64,000 bases of DNA, from positions 170,056,501-170,120,500 of the forward strand of contig CM065809.1 of the NCBI GenBank assembly GCA_033398695.1, read 5' to 3'. Of the stretch, positions 44,440 to 56,160 are shown one piece after another. Numbering within the stretch: the first letter of the stretch is position 1; each line of letters begins with the position of its first letter. Both the position numbers and the translations under genes were made by a program. The notes under the pieces are model-generated. The model was given only the letters and a program-made list of their open reading frames with translations. It was not told where the DNA came from and ran no database searches. This DNA comes from Orobanche coerulescens (lineage: Eukaryota > Streptophyta > Magnoliopsida > Lamiales > Orobanchaceae).

Positions 44440-45513
44440 CAAGAATTCTCTCCCTCTCGGCCAGACGGCTTTGTGGCGGTGGCCACTGCCCGATTACACG
44501 TCGACAAAGGGCTCAAACAAGTACGGTAGCGTGGCACATGTCGACCACAATTGAAACACTTCACATCACGGAAAGGAGCACCGGTAGTTCCACGAGGACC
44601 CCGTGAGCAGGCTGGACCACCGCCGGCGGGAAGTTAGCAGGTGGGATCTCTGCGACCCCCACTCTTGTGGCCGAAAAGTTTCCGCGGACTTGTTTCTTAC
44701 TCTCGCGGGCCGCCTCACTCGCCGTCACGGACATATCATAAGCAAGGGCCTGCTCTGGTAATCTTTCAAGGTAGTGCATACGAGCCCGACATATAGTCCC
44801 GAATCGGCAACTTCATCCGTCTGAGAAATGGAAAATCTTGTCACTCTCCTCGACAACTTGGGTCTTTACATAACCTGACTCCTTATTAAAATCAGCAATA
44901 GCTTGAGCCACGGGGATATCCGCGGTTGAGCGTCATAAAAGCATGTACAGGCACATCGGCGGCCACGGGCAATATTCGATCTCCATCAACTCTTGAAACT
45001 CAGCCCACGAAGCGGCATGGTCTTTGGGCCCAACGGCCTCCCACCGGTCAGTAGCGTCCCTGTGAGAAAGTATTGAGCAATAGGGACTTTACGGTCCTCG
45101 GGACGATTAGTGGCAACGAAGACCTTAGATATCTCCTTGATCCACCCTTCCCGGCCAATCGGGTCTGAAGCTCCGAGGCGAGGAGGATGCATCTTGATAA
45201 CATCTTGGAGCCAACGATCCGCTCGCCCGATTAGCGTGGGCACGATCCGGGTTCTGAACACTTTGAGCTATTGCCGCCATTTGGTTCACCATTTCTTGCA
45301 TAACGGCCGCAATACCGAGATCGGCACGCTCACGAGAAGAAGCATGGCTATGTCGGTCGCCCGATCTGCCCGGCTCGAAACCGTGGACGTGGCGCCCACC
45401 GTGCCCCACGTCCCGGCGCGTCCACGACCGACCGCGACCACGACCTCTTCGGCATCCATCGGAGTTAAATAAGTAGCAAAAGCCATACGAGGGTAAGTAC
45501 GAGAAAAGAACAA
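44440..45513 (-). pseudogene. Gag, degraded, element E
   Basis: An Arg/Gly-rich start (GCRRGRGRGRSWTRRD near 45445), a gag core remnant (IGREGWIKEISKVFVATNRP ... VPIAQYFLTG, 44986-45261) and a damaged CCHC knuckle (KCFNCGRHVPRYRTC, near 44510-44560). At least four frameshifts. Confidence 0.75.
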
Positions 45514-45569
45514 TCACAAGTCGAGAATCAAAGGTACGATACAAGGAAATAATGAACAGAGGAAGGAAA

Positions 45570-45620
45570 ACTTACGGACACTGGTAGTACCGGAATCATG
45601 GCAGCGTGACGATGATGTGC
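45570..45620 (-). promoter_or_regulatory. Leader module with splice-donor-like GTAAGT, element E
   Basis: ATCATCGTCACGCTGCC followed 26 bp later by CCGTAAGT on the minus strand, about 115 bp after the PBS. Similar modules follow the PBS in A and B. Confidence 0.4.
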
Positions 45621-45676
45621 AAAACAAAACACCACAAGACCCAATAAACCGACAAGCCTAGGTATCCATAAACCTA

Positions 45677-45690
45677 GTGCTCCGATACCA
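45677..45690 (-). other. Element E primer-binding site
   Basis: TGGTATCGGAGCAC on the minus strand, five bases inside the 5' LTR; iMet-type. Confidence 0.88.
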
Positions 45691-45695
45691 TTTTC

Positions 45696-47806
45696 TGTAA
45701 CACCCTCAAGATATTCGAGGTATATTATAGCGCCGTGAATCCCTATATGGGACCCACCAGGCTGAACAGCATCGTACTCATCGACTCACATAAACGACAA
45801 CCAACACCATGTCATAAAGACGCAAAACAGAATAATCCACCCGGTTCAACCGGTCAAACATAACATCATCAATCAACACAAACATATAGGCAACAATACA
45901 ATCCGGACGAACAAGAACTCTTAAGTACTCGAGTACAACTATTAGTTCAAAAGCCACAAAAGATGAAAAGACAAAAAGACATTAAGACATCACTTATGCA
46001 CAATCATCACGCATGACCATCATCCGTGTACTGGTCCAGTGCCCGCTCGTCCCGATGAACCTGACCTGAAATTCATAAAACGAATTTCCCCAAAACGGGT
46101 CCCCAGAGGGGGTTAGCAATTACGCTAGTACAAGTAACCAGATGAACAATTTACATCTTACACATATAGTAAATGCATGCAATAAAGAAAACCGTTCGAA
46201 AGCACTCATTTCCGGAAATGCCAATATCAAATCACATTTGTAAAATTTCACCACAATTAACCGTCGATCCACGTCTCTGTGGACCCCTACCGAGACCCCG
46301 TCGGATCTAACCCGTAGTGGTTAAAAGCAAGCTCGTCGATCCACGTCTCTTGTGGACCCCTACCGAGACCCCGTCGGATCTAACCCGTAGTGAGCATACA
46401 CACACACACACACCATTTCTCATACAATACTACTATGTCAAGATTGTAAGTTCATAAGGATACTTGCCTCGATTAAATAGACGACGACACGAACGGGACG
46501 GAAGAATCAAGCACGACCGTGAGGAACCGACGAGAATGAACCTAACGATTCGAATAGTACAATCACAACCACTTCTAAACGATTATGGAAATGGAATACA
46601 CCCGAAAACCCGCCTACGATTCATGTATATTCGTACAAAAATAACAATGAGGGCGGACCACAACCAAACCCTCTCAATTTCGCAAAACCATGAAAATATA
46701 CCATGAATCCGTAGGAAAACTAATTATATCAACAAGATTAATCATATTCATCATGAATCCACCAACAAAACGGAACGAATCGGAAGGAAAACCCAAAACC
46801 CCCAAATTATCCAAAAGTAGGGTTCTAAGAGATTTACCGTGGATTAGGACGAAAGATTCGTGTTGATGTTGATATAATACTCCAAGAACTCAAGAAGGAT
46901 GTTGGATGAGATGATTGGAGGAAGAAATCGCCAAGAGAATCGCTTCGGGATCGCCTTCACCGCGGAGAGAGGAAGAAATGAGATTTTGTGATTATCTCGG
47001 TCAACTCCCTGGTTTATATAGCCAGGGAGTGTTAGCGCACGCTAAAACCTCAAGGTTAGCGTGCGCTAACGGGATAAGATTACAAACCTCACCGTTAGCG
47101 TCCCAGACCAGTAGCCAGGTTTTTGGCCGTTAGCGTGCGCTACCATACATGCGTAGCATGCGCTAATAACCTCTAGGTAGCGCGCGCTATCGACCAATAG
47201 CGTGCGCTACCCGAACATCAGCCGAGTCCAGTAGCCAAATGCCCAGAACTCACCTGACCCGTTAGCGTGCGCTACCATACAAGCGTAGCGTGCGCTAACT
47301 AGCATCTGATTGAGTTCAGAAGTAAACTGCCCAGTACTGGACAGTCACACTAGCGCGCGCTACTGAACAACTTAACGTGCGCTAGTCTCCCGACATTAGC
47401 GTGCACTAGACAAGATAGCGTGCGCTAAGCCGATAGTCCAGAGGCCTGGGAGTTGAACTGCCACCCCAGGGTTCACTCGCTAGCGCGCGCTACGTAGTAA
47501 ACGTAGCGTGCGCTACAAAGGAACTTCTAGCGCGCGCTATGCAGAAAAATTAGCGTGCGCTAGGTACAGAACATAAACGGTCCACTACACCAGAATACGA
47601 ACGAAACATCAAACGGAACACCTCGAAACGCATCATAGCATAGAATGAATCCACGGCAACCCCGAAACGGCGGTTCCGCACAACAATTACGAGAATCAGA
47701 TCAAAAGATGACGGAAAAGTTACACTGAAGGATACACGAGGGTCACTACAATCGAGAATTACACCGGAAACACAATTACAAGGGAAAGAAAAATGCGGAT
47801 ATTACA
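45696..47806 (-). repeat. Element E 5' LTR
   Basis: 2111 bp, near-identical to 38774-40870 except around 47315-47350, where the copies differ at CAG/CTG-rich sequence. Palindrome array 47033-47562; stem-loops 46264-46378. Confidence 0.92.
47033..47562 (-). promoter_or_regulatory. U3 palindrome array, element E 5' LTR
   Basis: Same array as 40106-40626, with single-unit differences (for example TAGCATGCGCTA at about 47155). Confidence 0.85.
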
Positions 47807-47811
47807 TATAT
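47807..47811. repeat. Target site duplication of element E (right)
   Basis: TATAT, identical to 38769-38773. Confidence 0.85.
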
Positions 47812-48256
47812 AACCTAATAGAAATCCCCCTTCCCCTAGGAAGAAAGATTAGCTACTCATTGGTTTATACATACTAAAATTATAATAGAAATAATTGATA
47901 TATATAATATATATATATATATAGATACTTTTAATTACTAGAACTTAATGACAATAGATAAAACTTACTTGAATATGATGAATCAAAGTGCAAGAAACAA
48001 ACTTCAAAATATAACTTCAAACTTGTTTAAAGGTTACAAGCTTACAAAAATTGAAAGTAAAATACTAAGTGCTTATTGATCAAGCACTTTTCAATTACAA
48101 ACTAAATGAAAGAAAAACTTCAAACCAAAAATGAAATACAAACTAAAATTGAAAGTTCTAAGGAAAATATATTGCTAAAAGAAAGGAGTATTTCATAGCA
48201 AGAAGATGATTATTTCTTGGCAAGAAGGTGGGTGATTTTGCAATGGATGAAGATGT

Positions 48257-48266
48257 CCTTTTATAG
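48257..48266 (-). promoter_or_regulatory. TATA box, shared H LTR
   Basis: CTATAAAAGG on the minus strand, about 185 bp downstream of the CACGGCG cluster in element orientation. Confidence 0.65.
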
Positions 48267-48449
48267 GTGATTTTCAAGAATACAATTGATTATTTAATTC
48301 AAAATATCTATTGTAATATCATTTTTTTAATTCTTTGTTCACACTTCACCCATGTCTTTGAATTTTCAGATTTTTGACCAAAAAAATATCTTGTGGTTAA
48401 GTTCACAAGTTGGTCAAAAATGGACTAATTTTGCATGGCATCTGCTGAA

Positions 48450-48645
48450 AAACGGCGATGAAAAACGGCCCAGTTTGCCCTGTGTTGTGCGCCGTTTTGT
48501 GGTGACTCGGTCTCTTCCGGAATACGCGCGAGGACACGGCGCTAAATGCCGGCCGTGTGTGAAACGGCCCAAGACACGGCCCTTGTTGCGCCGTATGTGA
48601 AACGGCCTACATAACACGGTCCTCTTTGCGCCGTGTGTATGGTCG
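48450..48645 (-). promoter_or_regulatory. U3 CACGGCG/AACGGCC cluster, shared H LTR
   Basis: Repeated ACGGCG, AACGGCCC and GCGCCGTRTG units. Segment 48465-48500 aligns with 32051-32085 inside H1, and ACACGGCGCTAAA at 48534-48546 is identical to 32036-32048. Confidence 0.75.
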
Positions 48646-48849
48646 TTTTGCCTTGAAAAATTCCCGTCGTTGGATTTGATCTTGTTTTCCGTCCTTTTTG
48701 ATGCTTCATGTCAGTAATCTGTAAAATAACCATTTTTAGCTCATGTTTGGACATATCTGTAAAATATGTATTTTTAATCACTAATCAGTACGATTATGCT
48801 CGGAAAAAGGAATATTTTGTTTTTAGATCAATTATGCACTAATCAAATA

Positions 48850-48860
48850 CCCCACACTTA
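48850..48860 (-). other. H2 polypurine tract
   Basis: TAAGTGTGGGG on the minus strand, five bases before the LTR, preceded by GAGGACAAGC. Confidence 0.8.
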
Positions 48861-50186
48861 ATCATTTGCTTGTCCTCAAGTAAACCTCAGATATGGTATG
48901 ATTGAACGTACCAATAATTTTTACCACATCTCAAGGGGTAAATTAGACCAAGTTTTTATAATTTTGTCAAATCTCAAGGAAGTTTCCTTTTTAAACAAAA
49001 AGCATGAATTCATAGAACTCGCCGGATAAGTGTATCGCTCACTCTCAAGTGTATATGGGACATATTTTCGCTCAAGCTTATTTAATGAAGTGAAAATTTC
49101 CATGGGCGTGCAAATCGTCTTTTATCTCTACCACTTATGTGTGTAACGTTTTGAATCAAAAAGGACTTTAAGGTTGTAATGTCGGCTCTTTGGTTGGGGT
49201 AGGGAAATATGGATAAAGTGACTTGAAACCGAACATTAGAAAATATTCTGAATCGAGTTTTATCAACTGGTAAGCACTTTAGAAGCTATTTAATTAAGCT
49301 TTCTATCAATCCCCTTACTTATGCTTCGATTTATCTGAGCTCTTTTTCTTGCTTTTCAATCTTTGATTTTTTTTTTACTTGGGTTGTTTATTATCTGTTT
49401 TATGCGAATGTAAACGATGGGTCACATGAATACACCCGATTACTAGGATAGAAAACATACACAAGCTGCTTTTATGCATACTCATATCTAAGGTAACTGT
49501 TTTACGCGAATGTAAACATGGGTCACATGAATACACCCGGTTACTAAGTTCCCAAAAACAGCGGAGTAAATATTTTCTCCATTTTTCAACACTACCAACA
49601 ATATATATCACCCAATGTCACCACACAATATCTTCATCCTTGTCAAAAATAATTTCTAACTGTTCAAGTATGGGTCAAAGGATTTATAGCGATGGAAAGC
49701 TCAGTATGTGGTTAACAATAAAATAGGCAATAAGCTCAATTGGGTTAACGAGGGAATTAGTAATTTTTGGGGTAGGCCAAAAAAAAAAAAAATTGAAAGG
49801 CTAAAAAAAAATCGCCTAAAATCACTTTCACTATTTTGCACACACTTCGTAGTTTTGAGTAAGATACCAATGCACGTTCTAGAGTTTCACAACACAAATA
49901 GCGCACTCAATCAAAGGAGATTTTTGCATGATAGCAAGTAAACAACGACTCAAAAGCTCACAAGGTTTTAAAAATATATGTTTCATGAATTCACACAAAA
50001 ATATTTTTTTTTGGAACAATTGAGTTTGACCTTTCATCGAAAAATTCAAGTTTTAACACATGGTCATTTTACCGTACCAAAATTTTTATAAACAAGTCTC
50101 CCGAGGTGAGTAGTAAGACATATTACAAATTGACTGTTGGAGGTAATTATTTTTTTTTATTAAAAATTCATATATTTCCGATATCA
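48861..50186 (-). other. H2 3' non-coding module
   Basis: About 1.3 kb between two AAGTGTGGGG tracts, non-coding, carrying two hairpin-motif repeats (49398-49450 and 49498-49556). Element D has the same arrangement. Confidence 0.65.
49398..49556 (-). repeat. Two hairpin-motif repeats in H2
   Basis: On the minus strand each reads AGTAAYCGGGTGTATTCATG, then TGACCCAT and GTTTACATTCGCRTAAAAC. GGGT/ACCC and GTAA/TTTAC can pair. Related to 19565-19846 in D. Confidence 0.7.
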
Positions 50187-50197
50187 CCCCACACTTT
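50187..50197 (-). other. Second polypurine-like tract in H2
   Basis: AAAGTGTGGGG on the minus strand, preceded by GAGGACAATGC, 1.34 kb upstream of the LTR-adjacent tract. Confidence 0.5.
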
Positions 50198-50451
50198 AGA
50201 AATAAGCATTGTCCTCAATGTATTGAAAAGATAGAAGAAAAAGGACTCCCCTGTCGTGTGGTACGGTTGATCCTCATAACAATCCCTAATAAGAACTTTG
50301 AAACAAAAGCAGAAAACCATGTTGAAATAAGTTAAATAAAAACAAAATCCATAATTTCAAGCAAAAGAAAAAAATACGCAAACAGTCTAAACAAGCCAAA
50401 AAGAAAAGAAGTCAGAAGAATAACACAAATAAAATAAAATAAAAAGTAGGA

Positions 50452-51631
50452 CTAAGCCGATGGCCCGGGTGGTGGTGATGGTGGTCTGATGCCGAAGTGC
50501 TGCTGAATGCGTGCCATCTGCTCGTCTGTTCGGTCGAGACGATCGTTTACCTTTTTAAGCTCACTTTTGATAACCTCCTGATCGTCTCTGATACAGCCAA
50601 TCGCCTTCCCATATACGACGGAGAAGGGACTGGGACTGGGGTTGACGGCTCAGATGGCGGGATTCGGTGGTCTCTCGTGTAGGGCTCTCGCCGTCACCTC
50701 CGTCAGGCGGAGAATGTGCCTCGTCGTCGCGCTGTGCGTCCTCCTCGAATTCGATACCCATTCGGCTACAAGTAGCACGCCTCAATTTGTCCCGGTTATT
50801 AATTAATGTGCGGTCGGCATTTGAGAAGTCAACATCCGCCTGCTTGAGTATCAATGTGATCAACCGGGGATAAGGGATGGAATGCTTGGGGCTTTTGTTC
50901 CTTAGGAAATCTCGCATGTGATTGTATATAATACTCCCATAATTCAATCCCTGTATAGCACTTAGCCCATGCACCATTTTATCCAAAAAGTATAAATCCC
51001 CAACTCGTACTTCATTTTTACCACTCGAACGAGGAAGAACATTTGTGCCAAGAAGATATAAAATGAGGCGATGCTGGTCGGAGAAGGATAAGGTCCCGAT
51101 CTTCACTCCATCCTTTCGGGAAGGAGTGTACTGGATGTCAAACCGCGCCATCGCACTACTAGTGTTCCACACCGGTCCTTCTGGGGGATTGAAGGATTTT
51201 CTGAAATTTACTTTCTCCCCCTCGTCCGGAGTGTGGAGCGAGTGATTTATCGAGCTCTCGGTGATTACCACTGGTGTCCCTCTAACCGTGCTTCATATAG
51301 CGTAGTCATCTTTGCGTTTTGCCTCTACGTTGGCGTAGAATTCACGGACCAAATCTCCGTAGTAATGATCAGGGAGCTTCAACGCATTCTCCCAATGTAG
51401 GTGACTGAAGAATTGAGATAGGTTGAATTTTTCTTCAACCTCCTGTGCGATATCTTTCTCGACGGAAGTTTGGAATGAGCTCGCTGCTCAAACCATTCCG
51501 CATTTTCAGCACTTGTAAAGCGTATAGCATCAAAGGTCCCCGTGGTATGCTCTGGTTGAGAATTGTCGCTCTCGGTGGCAGAAGATGATGCTAAAGGGCT
51601 GACTGCCCGGCGCTTGCGAGTCCTGGTTGTC
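50452..51631 (-). pseudogene. Env-like ORF of H2 (plant transposon protein domain)
   Basis: The fullest copy, about 390 codons from the spliced start to the stop at 50452-50454, with a frameshift near 51460 and at least one near 50560-50640. N-terminus basic (TRTRKRRAVSP); conserved helical domain; then an acidic, Ser/Pro-rich linker (DDEAHSPPDGGDGES) and a C-terminal heptad-like helix (ELKKVNDRL ... MARIQQHFG) ending PPSPPPGPSA. No membrane segment seen. Function unknown; a nucleic-acid or structural role is as likely as an envelope. Confidence 0.72.
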
Positions 51632-52014
51632 CTGCACAATTATCACAAGAAAAAATTCATTTAAGCATTTCATCGGACACCTTGTAATCGTGATTTAACA
51701 AGCTTCCAATTTCATCAATTTATGGACAAAATCTAACCCCCTGGTACATGAAAGCTTCAAAACTATACGATTTGCAATAGAACAATACTAATCTAAGCAA
51801 AACACCACGAATTTACAAACTTTCATCATGTAAAATTTTATAAACCAAAACCATCAAAATTTTGACATAATTTCATTTCAATTTATCAAAAAGTGTTTTT
51901 TACATATAATCCAACAAAAGTGTTCATTCACGTGAACAAACGTAGCCACATATCTACAAACACAATGAGAATCGAATTCGCAGCAAATATCGAAGAATTT
52001 TGAAGTAAACTTAC
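51632..52014 (-). other. Predicted leader intron of the env-like gene, H2
   Basis: 383 bp with the same donor AT|GTAAGTTT and acceptor GTGCAG|GAC as in H1; the joined sequence again starts ATG in frame. Confidence 0.65.
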
Positions 52015-52195
52015 ATTGTTGCTTGATGACGAATTTCTGGAAAATTCCTAACAAATTTGATGAAAGTAGGTTGATTGTGGTGTTATGTATTGAAATAAAC
52101 TAATCTAAGAAAAATAAATTAAAAAGTTGGGATTTTTAGGGGAGGAGGTCGGAGGTTAGGGTGAGAAAGAAATAAAAATGAAAGGCCGACTTTAT

Positions 52196-52350
52196 GTTTA
52201 TAACCCGTCTGCCAGAACACGGCGCTAAAACACGGTCCAGTTTTCACCGTGTTGTGCGCCGTGTCGTACAGTGATATTTTGATGGAAAATAGACACGGAG
52301 ATAGAAACAGTCGAGATTATCGCCGTGTTTGTTCGCCGTGTCATACAGCG
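52196..52350 (-). promoter_or_regulatory. Internal promoter-like module, H2
   Basis: TATAAAC at 52196-52202 (minus) with CACGGCG cluster 52217-52350 upstream of it in element orientation, as in H1. A few cluster bases differ from H1. Confidence 0.5.
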
Positions 52351-52436
52351 TTTTTTTTTTTTTTTTTTTATTTTTTTGATTTTTTTGATTTTTTTTGATT
52401 TTTTTGAAAATAAATAATAAGAAAAACAATAAATAA

Positions 52437-52454
52437 ATTGGGTTCCCTCCCAAT
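52437..52454 (-). other. Post-pol hairpin, H2
   Basis: ATTGGG / CCCAAT stem, 41 bp after the pol stop; identical to H1. Confidence 0.7.
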
Positions 52455-52494
52455 AAGGGCTCGTTTAATGTCATTAGCTTGACAACTTCCTGTT

Positions 52495-53630
52495 TTAGTC
52501 GTGCGACGGATCTTCGAGGGTTATGCTCTCTCCGTGAGGAATTTTCTGATTTTCAAAATAAGGCTTTACCCTGTGTCCGTTCACCTGAAATGACTCTTTG
52601 GTTTGAGGATTTATCATTCTAATTACTCCGTATGGAAATACTTCCTCAATCTCTAAGGGTCCGTCCAAATGATTTTAGCTTACTGAAATAATCGCAAAGA
52701 ATTAAATAAAAGTACTTTCGTGCACTGGTTCAAGGTGCTTGAGGGTAAGTTTCGGTCATGAAGTCTCTTGGTGTCTTTGTAAATCGAGAGTTCTCGTATG
52801 CTTCGTTTCTTAACTCGTCTAGTTCGGATATTTGTAGCGATCTTTCTGTCGACTTTTTCAATTCCATTGAAACGGCCTTAATTGCCCAATAAGCTTTATG
52901 TTCGATTTCAACCGGAAGGTGACAAGTTTTTCCATAGACTAGACGGTAAGGGCTCATTCCCAATAGACTCTTGTATCTTTGTCGGTATGCCCAAAGTGCA
53001 TCGACCAATTTTCAGCCCAATCTTTTGAGTTGGGCGCTTTTTCCAGATCCCTTTTATTTGTCGGTTGCTTGTTTCAGCTTGACCCGACGTTTGTGGATGG
53101 TAGGGAGTTGCAATTTTGTGATTTATGCCATTTTTGGCCATAAGCTTGTCAAATAACTTGTTGCAGAAGTGGGATCCCCCATCACTGATTATTGCCTTGG
53201 GAAATCCGAAACGGCTGATTATGTATTCCTGTACAAACTTAACAACAATATTAGCATCATTAGTCCTTGTGGGGATTGCCTCAACCCACTTGGATACATA
53301 ATCGACTGCTAAAAGAATGTACTCAAAATTTCCAGATTTAGTGAATGGTCCCATAAAATCAATTCCCCATACATCAAAAATTTCTACGACCAAATTGATC
53401 GTGAGGGGCATCTCATTTCTTTTTCCGATAGTACCAGTTCGTTGACACCTATCGCACTGAACACAAAAATGATATGCGTCTTTAAATAAGGATGGCCAAT
53501 ACAAACCAGATTGGAGAATTTTGTTAGCGGTCTTTTGTCCGCCAAAATGTCCTCCGCAATGAAGTTCGTGGCAAAAGGTTAGTACACTTTGTTGCTCATC
53601 TTCTGGGACACATTGCCTCATGATTTCATC
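52495..53630 (-). pseudogene. Athila-type integrase, H2
   Basis: Zinc region [10 protein letters not shown] ... CDRCQRTG and all three catalytic acids ([26 protein letters not shown]) lie in one frame. The C-terminal part (52495-53008) has several one- to three-base losses relative to H1, many at CAG/CTG sites. Confidence 0.88.
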
Positions 53631-53889
53631 TTTGCATAATCAAAAAAGGCATGGTTCGTCCCAGAAGTAGTTTTTGCATGATGATAAAAACCTTTTTTTT
53701 TCTTGGTAAGAATGTTAGGTGGGAGCATTTCACAAACTAAATAATTCACAATATCTGCAAACCAAGGTACCGAAGAAATTTTAAATAGATTTTCATGTGG
53801 AAAAGAGTCCACAATTTGTTCATGTTTGTTATCTATTTCTTCTGTTATTTTTAAACGAGACAAATGGTCTGCGACCACATTTTCACTTC

Positions 53890-54160
53890 CTTTCCGATCC
53901 TTTATTTCCACATTAAATTCTTGAAGCATTAAAATCCACCGAATCAACCGAGGTTTCGCTTGTTGCTTTTTCAATGATGTCGTAAAGATGCATGGTCTGA
54001 ATGTACAATCACTTTAGATCCTACAATATAAGATCTAAATTTATCCAGTGAGAAAACCACAGCTAATAATTCTTTCTCGGTTGTCGTATAATTAACCTGC
54101 GCATCATTTAATGTTAGACTAGCGTAATAAACCACACGGAGCATTTTATCAATTCTTTGG
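53890..54160 (-). pseudogene. RNase H, H2
   Basis: [30 protein letters not shown], then a frameshift near 53972 and [11 protein letters not shown]. Boundaries approximate. Confidence 0.82.
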
Positions 54161-55223
54161 CCCAAAACTGCACCAACAGCTCGGTCAGATGCATCGCACA
54201 TAATTTCAAAAGGTAAAGACCAATCAGGGGCAATTACGATTGGTGCCGTGGTTAGTTTCTCTTTCAAGGTTTTAAAAGCGTCTAGACAAGCGTCATCGAA
54301 AATGAAGGAAACATCTTTGGTAAGCAAAGTGCAGCGAGGTTTACTTATTTTTGAAAAATCTTTGATAAACCTTCTATAAAAACCGGCATGTCCTAAAAAG
54401 CTCCTGATTGCCTTTACATTGTTTGGTGGCGGTAATTTTTGAATGACATCAATTTTTGCTTTGTCGACTTCAATTCCATGATTTGACACCACATGGCCTA
54501 GCACAATTCCACTTTCTGTCATAAAATGACTTTTTTCCCAACTGAGAGTTAAATGGCTTTCAATACAACGTTCAAGTACTTTGGTCAATTTATTTAAGCA
54601 ATCATCAAAAGATGATCCAAATACTGAAAAGTCATCCATAAATACCTCAATAGAATCGCCGATCATATCTGAGAAAATTGACAACATGCACCTTTGAAAA
54701 GTTCCCGGTGCATTGCATAATCCAAAGGGCATTCTTCGACAAGCAAAAGTTCCAAAAGGGCATGTGAATGTGGTCTTCGATTGGTCCTCGGGTGCAATCG
54801 CCACTTGATAATACCCTGAAAGGCCATCAAGAAAAGCAAGAGAATTTGTGTCTGCAAGTTTATCAAGCATTTAGTCAATAAAGGTAGAGGAAAATAATCC
54901 TTTTTGGTGGCGGCATTTAATTTTCGATAATCAATGCACATCCGCCACCCGGTTGTTACCCTCGTTGGTACTAGCTCTCCCTTATCATTTTCAATCACTG
55001 TTATGCCACTTTTCTTTGGCACCACATGTATCGGGCTTACCCATTCACTATCCGCAATCGGATAAATAATTCCCCCAGCTAGCAATTTTAAAATTTCCCT
55101 TTTTACTACCTCTAGCATATTGGGATTTAATCTTCGTTGTGCTTCTCTTCTTGGTTTTTCTCCCTCTTCTAGGATTATTTTGTGCATACATGTTGAAGGG
55201 CTAATTCCCTTAATATCACTCAA
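54161..55223 (-). pseudogene. Athila-type reverse transcriptase, H2
   Basis: Same motifs as H1 with catalytic FMDD at 54631-54642. The palm region is open across the place where H1 has a stop (LDGLSGYYQV). A frameshift near 54870 separates fingers and palm. Confidence 0.9.
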
Positions 55224-55420
55224 ACCCCATCCTATTGCCTCTTTGCATTTTTTTAAAACTTATATTAAAAGAAATTCTTCATCTTTGCTTAATTCTGCAT
55301 TAATAATTACGGGTTTTTTATTTCCCTCTTCGGAAAAACATATTTTAAATGTTCAGCAATTCTTTAAGCTCCGGTATTTCTTTTTCTTTGCTTTCCATTA
55401 ACGACTCAGGACTATCTATC

Positions 55421-56149
55421 TTAATCCCTGTAAGAGATTTTCGCACACTTCTCCTTCAACTTAGGGTTAAGCTCGAACATTCCATTACTTGTTCTGTATA
55501 ATGAGAGTTTCTCTGAATTGTCAATAATATCAACAAAAGCGCACTCCTCGTATAAATCATAACTAGGAGCAGGCGAATTAAACACAGAAAATGTCACGGT
55601 TTCATTTAACACACTCATGGTTAATTTTCCTCTTTTAACATCAATTATTGTTTCAGCGGTAGCCATGAAAGGTCTTCCCAATAAAATAGAATGATCTTTT
55701 CCATTTTCTAGACATTGTTCCATTTCTAAGACAACAAAATCTGCTGGAATAATAAGCCCCTCTATGTCTACCAAAATATCTTCGATAATTCCAACAGGAT
55801 AACGAAGCGATCTATCAGCCAATTGTAAACATATTTTAGTTGGGCTAAGTTCACCAAGATCAAGTTGCTCAAAAATATATAATGGCATCAAATTTATACC
55901 TGCTCCAAGATCAAGCATACCAGTGGTCTTCTTACCGTTTCCCATAGCGATATTTATGATGAAGCTACCTGGATCACTTTGCTTGGGAGGTAATCGTTGT
56001 TGGAGCAATGCAGACACTGAGACAATGATTTTTTCTCTATATCCAAACTTCTTTTTATCCGTGAGTAATTCTTTGAAAAATTTTCCGTATGCTGGGACAC
56101 TTTTTATTACTTCTAATAGAGGAAGATTTACATTTACTTTGGACAGCAT
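55421..56149 (-). CDS. Aspartic protease region, H2
   Basis: A 242-codon open frame within the gag-pol polyprotein. The active site MLDLGAGINLMPLYIF matches the Athila DLGAS-type motif with Gly for Ser. Flap and C-terminal segments (GIIEDILVDIEGLIIPADFV, GRPFMATAETIIDV) follow. The real polyprotein starts upstream; the Met at 56149 is internal. Confidence 0.85.
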   Translation of the reverse strand: MLSKVNVNLPLLEVIKSVPAYGKFFKELLTDKKKFGYREKIIVSVSALLQQRLPPKQSDPGSFIINIAMGNGKKTTGMLDLGAGINLMPLYIFEQLDLGELSPTKICLQLADRSLRYPVGIIEDILVDIEGLIIPADFVVLEMEQCLENGKDHSILLGRPFMATAETIIDVKRGKLTMSVLNETVTFSVFNSPAPSYDLYEECAFVDIIDNSEKLSLYRTSNGMFELNPKLKEKCAKISYRD

Positions 56150-56160
56150 ATCAAAAAAAT

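Larger units (their letters stand above)
38774..47806 (-). mobile_element. Element E: Tekay-type chromovirus (Ty3/gypsy)
   Basis: 9033 bp with LTRs of 2097 and 2111 bp, target duplications TATAT (38769-38773, 47807-47811), iMet-type PBS and purine tract, and minus-strand gag, protease, RT, RNase H, integrase and C-terminal chromodomain. The interior (4.8 kb) has many frameshifts and a badly degraded integrase core. The chromodomain after integrase supports the chromovirus assignment. Inserted in the shared H LTR. Confidence 0.92.
30626..48845 (-). mobile_element. Element H1: Athila-like retrotransposon, split by A
   Basis: Minus-strand gag, protease, RT, RNase H, integrase and env-like ORF (37620 down to 30626), a tRNA-Asp-type PBS (37762-37779) and 5' LTR 37785-48845, which itself contains E. 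The env-like ORF is cut at 30626 by A, so its end and the 3' LTR lie left of the window. Internal sequence closely matches H2, offset by about 20.1 kb. The LTR on its right also serves as the 3' LTR of H2. Confidence 0.88.
47812..48845 (-). repeat. Shared H1/H2 LTR, right part
   Basis: Ends ...GCACTAATCA, so the LTR starts TGATTAGTGC on the minus strand. A TA microsatellite is at 47891-47920, a TATA box CTATAAAAGG (minus) at 48257-48266 and a CACGGCG-rich U3 cluster at 48450-48645. The H2 purine tract follows immediately. Confidence 0.82.

Noticed and set aside
48352..48617. ORFs on both strands in the H LTR U3 cluster
   Set aside because: They are products of the CACGGCG-rich repeats; no homology to proteins recognised.
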